A stretch of DNA of 64,000 nt, from positions 124,001 through 188,000 of the forward strand of contig CAJQUW010001470.1 of the NCBI GenBank assembly GCA_907163375.1, given 5' to 3'. The translations under genes were made by a program, and so were the position numbers. Below the pieces are notes generated by a model. It saw nothing but the letters and a program-made list of their open reading frames with translations. It was not told where the DNA came from and searched no databases. The stretch is from Prostheceraeus crozeri (lineage: Eukaryota; Platyhelminthes; Polycladida; Euryleptidae). Shown here in pieces: positions 1 to 7,114 of the stretch; position 1 is the first letter of the stretch, and each line of letters starts with the position of its first letter.

Positions 1-183
1 TACAATTTGTGTTATGAACCCGAACTTTTTCCTGCAGCTCTCATTAGTTGTTGGTTACCTGTGCATGTGGCAATCTTTCATAATAGTAAAGTGATCATTA
101 CTGGACTAAAATCTCATGTGCAAGCAAATGTGATCCTAGACTATCTCATCGAGTATGTACGTACCCAGCGGATTGTAAAATAA
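1..183 (+). CDS. TATA-binding-protein-like protein, C-terminal part
   Basis: The plus strand is open from base 1 to a TAA stop at 181-183, giving about 60 residues. It begins YNLCYEPELFP and continues with VAIFHNSKVIITGLK. This matches the last lobe of TBP, whose family signature there is YEPELFPG followed by a strand reading IFxSGKVVLTGAK. The arrangement of YEPELFP, then a strand, then GKV-like and TG-K residues is specific to the TBP saddle fold. The gene converges on the protease with 25 bp between the two stops, and its stop overlaps an AATAAA polyadenylation signal. TBP-like genes are known in some large DNA viruses such as asfarviruses. Whether this one belongs to the Polinton or is a neighbouring host paralogue cannot be settled without the sequence to the left; I infer that it belongs to the element. 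Confidence 0.75.
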   Translation, partial: YNLCYEPELFPAALISCWLPVHVAIFHNSKVIITGLKSHVQANVILDYLIEYVRTQRIVK

Positions 184-208
184 AAAACAATTTTCCAACA
201 TGATGTTT

Positions 209-670
209 TTATTTCAAATCATGATAGAACTTACAAATCATTTTTTCATTAGAGGATGGATTACATGAAAAGTTTTGAATAACAGATGCAAATCGAGATA
301 CATGTAAACGTTTTAAGATGAAGTACAGTACAAAATCACCACACGTTGATGAAAGTGGATGTTGTAGTATGCGTTCATTTCGCTGATATTGGCGCGTATG
401 TTTTCTCAACCACTGCTGTGTTGGTATATTTGGAGGTTGAGCAAGAGAGTCAAATAGTTCACCACGTCGGTCTTCTCCAATAAAGATCGCTTTCCAATGC
501 TCACTGCCTAAATTCTGCGAATGAGTGTTTAGCACAATAAAGATGGGATAGTGATTTACTGCAGGTGGTAAGGTATCGAGTGAATAGACATTATCGAAAG
601 CTTTCAACGTCGCTTCGTCTGCATTACGCTGCACTTTAGTCTTAATATCGTCAGCAGTCAACCAACTCAT
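209..670 (-). CDS. Adenain-like cysteine protease (PRO)
   Basis: A 153-residue protein of the adenovirus protease (C5) type, which processes capsid and core proteins in Polintons and adintoviruses. Visible catalytic candidates are His58 in GSEHWKAIFI, Asp74 in LFDSLAQPP, Gln103 shortly before the nucleophile, and Cys110 in STCGDFVLYF. This order and spacing (His, Asp/Glu, Gln, Cys) fits the family, though the protein is shorter than adenovirus adenain (about 200 residues). Its ATG shares one base with the stop of the capsid gene (a TAATG junction), suggesting coupled expression. The stop lies within an AATAAA polyadenylation signal on the minus strand. It is the last gene of the minus-strand block. 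Confidence 0.9.
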   Translation of the reverse strand: MSWLTADDIKTKVQRNADEATLKAFDNVYSLDTLPPAVNHYPIFIVLNTHSQNLGSEHWKAIFIGEDRRGELFDSLAQPPNIPTQQWLRKHTRQYQRNERILQHPLSSTCGDFVLYFILKRLHVSRFASVIQNFSCNPSSNEKMICKFYHDLK

Positions 671-1947
671 TAACGATTATACTGAAAAATCACGTCACGA
701 TACTTTGTAATTTCAATATTTGAATCGAAGACTGCATAAATTAATACATTGATCGTCTCAGGTAGTGTTCTTTTGAACGTCAAATCCAAACGAATATTAT
801 GAGGCACGTTCGCTTGACGATAGGGTGCACTAATATCGCTGTCAGCAGTCAAATCAAATGCATAAATAGTATATCCACTCTTAAACTCTTTCATAGTCAG
901 TCCGTTGGTGTCATCCGTATTGTAAAAGCCAAAGACATCCATAAAATCAACATAACTGCGCATAAATTGATCCGCAGCAAAATCTGGTTTGTAGGGTGGA
1001 CCAGGATGACTCACACCATTTACACGTAAAGCAATTTCACTTAACTGATTGTGTTTAAAATTGAAAGGATTCTTCTTTATATTACCATTAAATGCATCAT
1101 TTTCAACCATTGCCACCATGAGGAGCTTCGGTGCTTCCGATGGAAAGAGGCCATCTTTCATGAAACTCTTTTGATCTTTCGGAATTGTAAAGGTGAGAAG
1201 CTTTGTATACTGAACGGGGTAAATAGCATTTTGGCGGTTAAGACCTTCAGCATGTCCTCTAATGACACTTGGATTCGGTACTACTCGACGAATGTAAAGT
1301 GCAATATCTTCCACATGAATTCTAAAATTGTCAACTTTAGCAAATGCATTCAGCGCAAATTCAGGCTTATTCAATGTCAGCTTGAGTCGCATGCTGGTAT
1401 TACAGAGTAAAAACTTTGACTGTCTAAAGAAGTCTAAATTCAGCGGACCATATAGCTGACACACTTTACTATCTTTAATCATAGCAGATCGCTTTACAAA
1501 GCCACTGTTTGTTTCAACATCAAATTTTCCTGCTTCATCTCTGTACCATCCCATGGCTTCCATATGACTTTTTTGTGCTGCTGGATGAAACTGTGATACA
1601 TGATTGAAATATGATTTATAGGGATAATCGCTTTGACCACCTTCCACCTGCTGCTCTCCAATCGTTAGAGAAACATCGCGAAGTAATGTAGTCAATGGTA
1701 AATTGTTCAGTCCAACTTTATGTGCATCGTCAATAGCAGTTCCATCTGCTTGCTGAATTCTAAACCTCAAATCAAGCATCGCATAACTCAAATCTATGTA
1801 GTCATCACTACCACCAGGAATAACAAATTCAATGGGACCAGCATTCTCAGCTGTTCGAGGATGATAATCTACAATACTTGAACTAAGAATATCTGTCTGT
1901 ATGGCTTGTTGATCAAACAAACAAAAACCGGAAGTTTTACACTCCAT
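670..1947 (-). CDS. Major capsid protein, double jelly-roll type (MCP)
   Basis: A 425-residue protein with the features of the Polinton/adintovirus hexon-like major capsid protein. These include an N-terminal section with GPIEFVIPGGSDDYIDL, a run reading LRDVSLTIGEQQVEGG, and later LKLTLNKPEFAL and FDLTADSDIS. These are the strand-rich segments usual in this family, and the length is in its usual range. The protein would form trimeric capsomers of an icosahedral shell. It sits between a basic core-like gene (2 bp gap) and the protease (1 bp overlap), the expected virion-gene cluster. The identification rests on remembered family patterns; a structure prediction should show two stacked eight-stranded jelly rolls. 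Confidence 0.85.
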   Translation of the reverse strand: MECKTSGFCLFDQQAIQTDILSSSIVDYHPRTAENAGPIEFVIPGGSDDYIDLSYAMLDLRFRIQQADGTAIDDAHKVGLNNLPLTTLLRDVSLTIGEQQVEGGQSDYPYKSYFNHVSQFHPAAQKSHMEAMGWYRDEAGKFDVETNSGFVKRSAMIKDSKVCQLYGPLNLDFFRQSKFLLCNTSMRLKLTLNKPEFALNAFAKVDNFRIHVEDIALYIRRVVPNPSVIRGHAEGLNRQNAIYPVQYTKLLTFTIPKDQKSFMKDGLFPSEAPKLLMVAMVENDAFNGNIKKNPFNFKHNQLSEIALRVNGVSHPGPPYKPDFAADQFMRSYVDFMDVFGFYNTDDTNGLTMKEFKSGYTIYAFDLTADSDISAPYRQANVPHNIRLDLTFKRTLPETINVLIYAVFDSNIEITKYRDVIFQYNR

Positions 1948-1949
1948 GA

Positions 1950-2405
1950 TTAGAAGTTATAGCAGCGTCGTCGCTTAGCGCCTGATGAATGATTAGAACC
2001 TCTGCGACGTTTGCGTGAATGCCTTTTGACTGAAGATCGCACCTTACCAGCTCCGCGATGTTTCCTCCTTCCTTCATTCATTCGTTTAGGTGATTTCTTT
2101 CCTTGAGTAACACCAGCAAAGGTCTGCTTCAATGTTTTTAAACCGCGTTCCTTCCCGCAATTCAACAAACTGCTCTTAAAACTTCTACCTCTGGAAAGAT
2201 CACTAGCAACATCACCAGCAAAGCCAACGGCATTACTTAAAACATTTCGTTTTAAAGATCTACCGACATTGGATATGAGAGGTGCTACAACAGATTTCAG
2301 TGCACCAAGTATGCTACCTCCACGTTGGCGGCGAGCGCCGATGTAAATGTGTCCTCCACCACTTACATAGGAGGGTCGTGAATAAAATGAGGCAGTTGGA
2401 TTCAT
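1950..2405 (-). CDS. Small basic core/membrane-active protein (pVI/pX-like)
   Basis: A 151-residue, strongly basic protein just upstream of the capsid gene. It has a Gly-rich and amphipathic segment (RQRGGSILGALKSVVAP, about residues 27-43) followed by an Arg/Lys-rich tail ending in RRRGSNHSSGAKRRRCYNF. Polintons and adintoviruses commonly carry such proteins beside the capsid gene, and they are compared with adenovirus pVI or pX: an amphipathic helix that may disrupt membranes plus a DNA-binding tail. Position and composition support a virion role. The exact homology is inferred, not shown. Confidence 0.65.
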   Translation of the reverse strand: MNPTASFYSRPSYVSGGGHIYIGARRQRGGSILGALKSVVAPLISNVGRSLKRNVLSNAVGFAGDVASDLSRGRSFKSSLLNCGKERGLKTLKQTFAGVTQGKKSPKRMNEGRRKHRGAGKVRSSVKRHSRKRRRGSNHSSGAKRRRCYNF

Positions 2406-2540
2406 AGCTCAAACCCTAAACATTGTTAGTTACAACTTTGCATGAATCACTGTCGATCACTTAGATGAAAGATGTCGGCACGACGCATCCAAGAGTTCAT
2501 ACTTGAAGGATAACCAGTCCATTTAACAAGACACCATTCT

Positions 2541-3668
2541 TCACCTTGCTGTTTTTTTACATCGAATGATTTTCTCTACCAAATATGTTTCACTTTCAGT
2601 GACTACCTCAATCTCATCGCGGTAAAAGCTACCCTCAATTTCTTCATTATCGTAATCTTTCAACTTGTAGGTGGTTGGAGAGTCTTTTTGATTAATCCTT
2701 GATACTATAAATACCTCCTCTGTCCAATTCGGAAGGTACCCTTTAGCAAAAACACTTTTCACTTTTGAGATACGAACTTTATCACCAATTTTCACATCAC
2801 TTTTCACATGAGTGCGTTTACGTTGGAATGATTCGCGCACTTTATCTACATTGTCAGCATTTACATCTACTGGTCTGAGTCCAATAGAACGATGGATAGA
2901 GTGATTGTAGGCATGGAGTGTATCTTGTAGAACCTTTGTCCAATTTTGTGTCAAGTTGGCAGTAAAATGTCGCCACAAGCGATTTTTTAATGTGCGATTA
3001 AAACGTTCAACGAGTACAGCTTTATAAGCACTCTTTACACTAAACAACTCAATATCATGCCTCTCAAATAATCTTCTCACATGCTGATTTTCAAACTCTT
3101 TTCCTTGATCACTCTGAATTCTTTTTGGAATGCGACCTTCTCGAAAAATTGTTTGGAATGCTTTTGCTACTCCTTTCCCTTCTTTAGTTTTTAAAGGTTG
3201 AGCCCACGCATAACGCGAGAAGATATCAATGACGGTTAAAATAAAATTATTGCCCGAGTTATGTTTTGAAATGGAGGCGACATCGCACAAATCTGCTTGC
3301 CACTGTTCATCGATGTCATGAACAATATAATGGCGGGTGCGGTACTTCTTTTTCGCTTGTTTGTGGAGTGTATAGGTAGCCTGACCCTTTAACCATCGTT
3401 TCACTTGTGATTGTGGAAGACCACTCGCTTTTGATAATTTCTTGATATATGCAAATCCTGCCAGATGTTTTACATCATAATAGATTGACTTCAAACGTTC
3501 AGTCGATGACGACTGACTCTTTTTCCTCCTTCTCATCTTTTTGTTTTCTTGCCTTTCTACATTTACAACAACTGCAGCATTTAGCTTTAGCGGTTTTGCG
3601 ATCGTGTTCACATTGCTTAGGGGTTTCATTATGAGAGCTGGCGCAGCAAGTGCAAGTGACAACGACAT
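2541..3668 (-). CDS. Retroviral-type integrase (INT) of the Polinton
   Basis: A rve-family integrase of up to 375 residues. The catalytic core is clear: Asp126 in EQWQADLCDV, Asp187 in IQSDQGKEFEN and Glu221 in LVERFNRTLKNR, with 33 residues between the second and third. The C-terminal part (about residues 285-375) contains IGDKVRISKVKSVFAKG and an SH3-like run of strands ending in FYRDEIEVV, as in Polinton and Ty3-like integrases. The first 45 residues are low-complexity and overlap a Cys-rich frame, so a start at the methionine of MRRRKKSQ (about residue 45) is as likely. The enzyme would insert the element's linear DNA into the host genome, typically making 6-bp duplications. Confidence 0.92.
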   Translation of the reverse strand: MSLSLALAAPALIMKPLSNVNTIAKPLKLNAAVVVNVERQENKKMRRRKKSQSSSTERLKSIYYDVKHLAGFAYIKKLSKASGLPQSQVKRWLKGQATYTLHKQAKKKYRTRHYIVHDIDEQWQADLCDVASISKHNSGNNFILTVIDIFSRYAWAQPLKTKEGKGVAKAFQTIFREGRIPKRIQSDQGKEFENQHVRRLFERHDIELFSVKSAYKAVLVERFNRTLKNRLWRHFTANLTQNWTKVLQDTLHAYNHSIHRSIGLRPVDVNADNVDKVRESFQRKRTHVKSDVKIGDKVRISKVKSVFAKGYLPNWTEEVFIVSRINQKDSPTTYKLKDYDNEEIEGSFYRDEIEVVTESETYLVEKIIRCKKTAR

Positions 3669-3720
3669 TCACCTCTGGCGGCTCATTACATGGCAAGCAA
3701 CACATCTGCTTCATATTCAT
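3499..3720 (-). CDS. Small Cys-rich protein overlapping the integrase start
   Basis: A 73-residue frame with 13 cysteines, including MCCLPC, TCTCCASSH and KCCSCCKCRKARK, followed by a charged tail. It overlaps the end of the 223-residue gene upstream and the doubtful first part of the integrase frame in another register. Its cysteine clustering suggests a metal-binding peptide and would explain why the integrase N-terminus there looks unnatural. No family is recognised. It could be a chance frame, but a gap-filling overlap is normal in this compact element. Confidence 0.4.
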   Translation of the reverse strand: MNMKQMCCLPCNEPPEVNVVVTCTCCASSHNETPKQCEHDRKTAKAKCCSCCKCRKARKQKDEKEEKESVVID

Positions 3721-4357
3721 AGTCTGAGAACATGTATTTCCTGGGAGGAGCTGTTTTACGTTTTCCTTTTACTAGTTTTAGTGGTGATGTAGATCTACGT
3801 CGAGTTCTTCCTCTTGTTTGCTTAGTGAGTGTGGGAGGGGATGTAGCAGGTGACGTCTTAAACCAATTTGTTGGCATTTTCATCGTCTGAAGCATTGGAG
3901 CAGTAGCCACTGTTGAATCAAGTTCTTTCAATGTCTCATTATTTAAAGCAAATTTTGGCACATTATGCTTTTTCAATAGTTTAAGAAAGTATGTCCAACC
4001 AGGTGGAACATAGCCCTGACGGCGCTTTCTACGTGTTGCATACTGAATCAAGTCTTCATAACGTGAAGCATCAATCACTTTATTTTCATCTGTAATGATT
4101 TCTCCTCTATCATTTACATTGAGATGGGGTTCAATACTGTTGAAAAGAGATATGGCATGTGCGCGAGATGCTAAAGGTGTAGCAGTCGATACAGAGTCAC
4201 GCATCTTATTCTTCAAGTTTTTCAATTGCTCATCAGTTTCCGATTGTAATAATACAGCACGATGTGGATCTTTGATGTGAACATTTTGCTGATAATCTAT
4301 TTCTTTCCTATACATTTGATTTGCAAGAGGTTGCTTTACTTGCTGCATGGCAGTCAA
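3686..4357 (-). CDS. Polinton protein of unknown function, basic C-terminus
   Basis: A 223-residue protein between the ATPase and integrase genes. The N-terminal half is charged and helical in character, with a Lys/Leu heptad-like run (DEQLKNLKNKMRDS). A central block reads GYVPPGWTYFLKLLKKHNVP, which resembles conserved segments of unassigned Polinton/adintovirus proteins. The C-terminal third is Ser/Thr/Arg/Lys-rich (RGRTRRRSTSPLKL) and looks disordered and nucleic-acid binding. I do not recognise a defined family; a minor virion or scaffold role is only inferred from its position in the structural-gene cluster. Confidence 0.7.
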   Translation of the reverse strand: MTAMQQVKQPLANQMYRKEIDYQQNVHIKDPHRAVLLQSETDEQLKNLKNKMRDSVSTATPLASRAHAISLFNSIEPHLNVNDRGEIITDENKVIDASRYEDLIQYATRRKRRQGYVPPGWTYFLKLLKKHNVPKFALNNETLKELDSTVATAPMLQTMKMPTNWFKTSPATSPPTLTKQTRGRTRRRSTSPLKLVKGKRKTAPPRKYMFSDYEYEADVLLAM

Positions 4358-4405
4358 TTGTACATATTCATCCTAAAGGAATAACAATCATGCGAGAATA
4401 AGAAC

Positions 4406-5071
4406 TCATAGTTTGTAGATAATCATGGGAGTTTTCAAAATATCACTTCGAAATCTAAATTCTTCCGGACACTCTTGCGTAAAGTCAATGAATAAGTAAC
4501 CGTATGGTTTTTCAGTAGCTGCTTGAAAAATTTCAATTAAGGCTTTTGATCCTCTGGGTGCAACTTGTCGCGCTAAAATTTCAAATTGACTTTTATCTCG
4601 CGGATTCTTGAAAATAGCATAATAGTGTGTATTCAGGTTTCGTGTACGAGCTTCTTTTCCATCAGGAAACAAATTTTGTGTGATATAGATGATAAAACAC
4701 CTTTTATGATGTGCTGCACGAGTGAACATATCTGTAACATCTTTGGAATTCTTACTTTCTTTTAATAAATCATCCAATACAACAACATCATTAGACTGAA
4801 GTTTATCCACTGGAATAATTCCTTCATGTCGAATAAAGTTGCGACTTTGCAATTCCTGAAACAAGGACAGTTGATAAATACCATAACACCAAATCACTCG
4901 ATTGATAGGTTCCTTAAACAACTCCCTTCTTTTATCCAATAAATTCAGCGTGAAAACAGTTTTACCTGCATGAGATGGACCTGATACAGTCAGAACTTTA
5001 TCACATTGAAGTCTGAAATCCATTTTATTACTTTGAGATTCAACATTTGCATAATTAACGCTTAGAGCCAA
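4406..5071 (-). CDS. FtsK/HerA-type genome-packaging ATPase (ATP)
   Basis: A 221-residue P-loop ATPase. The Walker A motif GPSHAGKT lies at residues 31-38 and the Walker B strand VVVLDD at about residues 96-101. A conserved downstream Gln-containing segment, CFIIYITQNLF, fits sensor-like residues of the A32/FtsK-HerA packaging group. In Polintons and related viruses this enzyme pumps DNA into capsids. It overlaps the stop of the preceding small basic gene by 17 bp. Length is typical of Polinton ATPases. Confidence 0.88.
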   Translation of the reverse strand: MALSVNYANVESQSNKMDFRLQCDKVLTVSGPSHAGKTVFTLNLLDKRRELFKEPINRVIWCYGIYQLSLFQELQSRNFIRHEGIIPVDKLQSNDVVVLDDLLKESKNSKDVTDMFTRAAHHKRCFIIYITQNLFPDGKEARTRNLNTHYYAIFKNPRDKSQFEILARQVAPRGSKALIEIFQAATEKPYGYLFIDFTQECPEEFRFRSDILKTPMIIYKL

Positions 5072-5411
5072 AGATATTACCCAATAGGTTGCCCACGGCA
5101 GGAGCTATCATTGGAAGTATTGCTGAAAGGAAACCGCCCTTTTGTGTTAGAGTTTTCCTCTTTCTTTGAAGGGTGACTTTAGGATTGGAGGTGAAACGCA
5201 ATTTCGTAGCATATCGCTTAAGTAACTTTCGTTGTTTTGGCGCTAATTTCTTCGTCCTCAACTTCCTCACATGAGAAATAATTTCACGGATGAATTTATC
5301 GTTAGCATGTCTTATAGCATTGTATCGCTGATTTTCTTTCATTCGTCGGAGAGCTTGAATGGCTGAAGAAAACTTTTGACTTTTACGTTTCGTCATTTTA
5401 CGTTTCGCCAT
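5055..5411 (-). CDS. Small basic protein with Gly/hydrophobic C-terminus (pX-like)
   Basis: A 118-residue protein, very rich in Lys and Arg over its first 90 residues, ending in a hydrophobic, glycine-bearing tail that includes GGFLSAILPMIAPAVGNLLG. This plan resembles small core or membrane-active proteins of Polintons and adenoviruses. It overlaps the ATPase start by 17 bp, so the two are probably co-expressed. No firm orthology can be claimed from the sequence alone. Confidence 0.65.
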   Translation of the reverse strand: MAKRKMTKRKSQKFSSAIQALRRMKENQRYNAIRHANDKFIREIISHVRKLRTKKLAPKQRKLLKRYATKLRFTSNPKVTLQRKRKTLTQKGGFLSAILPMIAPAVGNLLGNIFGSKR

Positions 5412-5462
5412 TTTCCGTGTTAGTCTTTGCTAAAACCTATCTTTACCACATTTGCATAGGTA

Positions 5463-5792
5463 CTAACTATTGCGACATAAGTGACACTCGAAATGAGCAA
5501 TATCACAGTGGTTACATTGGCAAAGTTGAATGCAATTACGTATGAAACAGCGTTGACAAAAAGCATGCTTACATCTCTTGAAGATCCGCTTTTCATTTCC
5601 ATCCTTTCGCTTACATACATCGCAACACATAGTTTCACCGTTACTGATGTCTATAGCAAGTCTTTTTGAAGATATGAATTTGCTAGCCTTTTCTAAATAA
5701 TAGACACATGTACAGAAGGAATATACTTCGAGAGTGAGCAGACATAACTCGAAAACCAGTTGTGCTACAATCAAGTACCACTGCATTTTCAA
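5463..5792 (-). CDS. Membrane-anchored RING-like Cys-rich protein
   Basis: A 109-residue protein. Residues 1-33 form a hydrophobic segment (YLIVAQLVFELCLLTLEVY) consistent with a signal anchor. From about residue 53 there is a zinc-binding pattern: CCDVCKRK, then CKHAFCQRC, then CQCNHCDIAHFECHLC, close to a RING finger (C-x2-C, C-x-H-x3-C-x2-C, then a C-x2-C pair). RING proteins usually act as E3 ubiquitin ligases. A membrane-bound E3 in a virus-like element would suggest host-factor degradation, but this is inference. Its start overlaps the stop of the 136-residue gene by 4 bp. Confidence 0.6.
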   Translation of the reverse strand: MKMQWYLIVAQLVFELCLLTLEVYSFCTCVYYLEKASKFISSKRLAIDISNGETMCCDVCKRKDGNEKRIFKRCKHAFCQRCFIRNCIQLCQCNHCDIAHFECHLCRNS

Positions 5793-6199
5793 TTTTTCTT
5801 TATGGAAAGTTGAATGTGAATATCTGAAATCGCTTCAATCACTAGACTGCTACCATGATGGTTAAATGCGTTAAGACGTTCAGCAATTTTTATCATATGT
5901 CTTTTAAAAAATTCTTCGGGGTGATCTACCACTTCCATTGAATAAGAAGCAAAATGGAAAGAGCGACTTTCTACCTCTTCCTTTCCAAAATGACGAAACT
6001 TAATTTTCGCAACTAATCGCGCCATGATAATGCTATCAGAGAATGTATTCATTAACTCTAGAAATAGAGTGCTAGCATCATCGACCACTGCTTCGATGTC
6101 GATCTCATCTTTATGAAAATTTATCACATAATCTTGAACAGCTCCTTTTAAACTTTGCCTATGAAAATGTAATGTTCCGCAGTCGTTTGAGAAAGACAT
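5789..6199 (-). CDS. Stand-alone protein resembling an N-terminal region of viral-type DNA polymerase ORFs
   Basis: A 136-residue protein with MARLVAKIKFRHFGKEE, then SRSFHFASYSMEVV, and an ending that includes LNAFNHHGSSLVIEAISDIH. I recall the same order (a strand with KxKFRxF, an F-S patch, then a helix followed by an rGSgwvvexI-like stretch) at the N-terminus of some Polinton/adintovirus polymerase proteins. Here it is a separate small gene between the exonuclease-like and RING genes. Function is unknown; a replication role is inferred. It overlaps the downstream RING gene by 4 bp. Confidence 0.5.
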   Translation of the reverse strand: MSFSNDCGTLHFHRQSLKGAVQDYVINFHKDEIDIEAVVDDASTLFLELMNTFSDSIIMARLVAKIKFRHFGKEEVESRSFHFASYSMEVVDHPEEFFKRHMIKIAERLNAFNHHGSSLVIEAISDIHIQLSIKKN

Positions 6200-6283
6200 G
6201 ATCGCTCTTTATCTAACCCATCCATTGCATGAAAACAACTCTTCTCATAGTAACATTTATTGAATAACGGTAACAAGCATGCA

Positions 6284-6814
6284 TTATAAATCAATGATTT
6301 GAAAGAGATAAAATAGATACAGCTGGTAACTATCATACAGCGAGCAATGATAACCATACAGGACTTTGGCAGTGTTGAGGTAAGGAGGAAAGAAGCATTG
6401 GTTATTAACGTAGCTACTACAACGAACAGACAAAATAGGAACACACAAATCCTTAAAACGTTTCGTGACTTCATGGTAATGTTGATTCACTCTACTATCC
6501 CAAGGCGGGAGCAAAATATCATCAATGATTAGATTGGGAAATACTTTCCTCTCCTTACCAGGATTATTACAAAAGATGCGTATAACATTGAAAGTAGCTA
6601 ACCATCGTTTAAAGTCAATAAGAAGAGCACTCTCACAAGAAAAGCCATAGTCTTGCAAATATTTCAGATTAAGTCCATGAATGTGTTTTCTCGCCCATTG
6701 ATCAACATTGGGATCGCAGTTGGCATGTTGATGATAGACACTAACGATCTGATATGTCCAATTGTTCATAGCAATAGCACTGAGCTCCTGTACAGGTTCA
6801 CCCTCACAATCCAT
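6284..6814 (-). CDS. DEDDh-type 3'-5' exonuclease-like protein
   Basis: A 176-residue protein that opens with MDCEGEPVQELSAIAM, giving the D-x-E of exonuclease motif I. In the middle are a conserved HIHGLNLKYL block and FCNNPGKE. Near the end YGYHCSLYDSYQLYL supplies the H-x4-D of the DEDDh motif III. This order is that of DnaQ-like exonucleases. Similar proteins with an HxHGL block occur as uncharacterised products in invertebrate virus-like elements, as far as I recall. It could proofread or process DNA for the element's own replication. An alternative hydrophobic frame on the same strand overlaps its 3' half and is taken to be a shadow. Confidence 0.62.
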   Translation of the reverse strand: MDCEGEPVQELSAIAMNNWTYQIVSVYHQHANCDPNVDQWARKHIHGLNLKYLQDYGFSCESALLIDFKRWLATFNVIRIFCNNPGKERKVFPNLIIDDILLPPWDSRVNQHYHEVTKRFKDLCVPILSVRCSSYVNNQCFFPPYLNTAKVLYGYHCSLYDSYQLYLFYLFQIIDL

Positions 6815-6865
6815 AAAAATGATGATAGAAGCCTAAAACGGAATTTACACATCTAAGGAAACGTT

Positions 6866-7114
6866 CTATAACATATTACAAAATGAAGAATTACATCGAT
6901 GCTTTTCACGACAAAATACACAAATGATATGACGGCAACGAAGAAGTAAAATGTATCTAATAAGACCACGTCTACGACACTCAAAGCACATAAGCGAATT
7001 GTCATAGGGTAGAGTTAGGAAAGGACTAGTAATTCTCCTTCTTTGATTTGCGTTTTGATGCAGCATTCTTCTCCGACTTGCGCTTCGTACCACTGCTGTT
7101 AAGGATTTGATCAA
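6866..7114 (-). CDS. Short RING-like protein
   Basis: An 82-residue protein with a Ser/Arg-rich N-terminus and a C-terminal cluster MCFECRRRG, LLLRCRHIICVFCREKHRC, FC. The pattern C-x2-C, C-x-H-x3-C-x2-C fits the core of a RING or RING-like zinc finger, though the last pair is compressed. Its N-terminal half overlaps the tail of the 204-residue gene in another frame. It is the second RING-like frame in this element. Its role is unknown; ubiquitin-ligase activity would be the family expectation. Confidence 0.5.
   Translation of the reverse strand: MIKSLTAVVRSASRRRMLHQNANQRRRITSPFLTLPYDNSLMCFECRRRGLIRYILLLRCRHIICVFCREKHRCNSSFCNML

Noticed and set aside
799-1410. Plus-strand open frames opposite the capsid gene
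   Set aside because: They are antisense shadows of the major capsid protein and show no family pattern.
6148-6474. A hydrophobic 108-codon frame on the minus strand of the Polinton
   Set aside because: It overlaps the exonuclease-like gene for half its length, and its hydrophobicity follows from AT-rich codons in that register; the overlapped frame has recognisable motifs.
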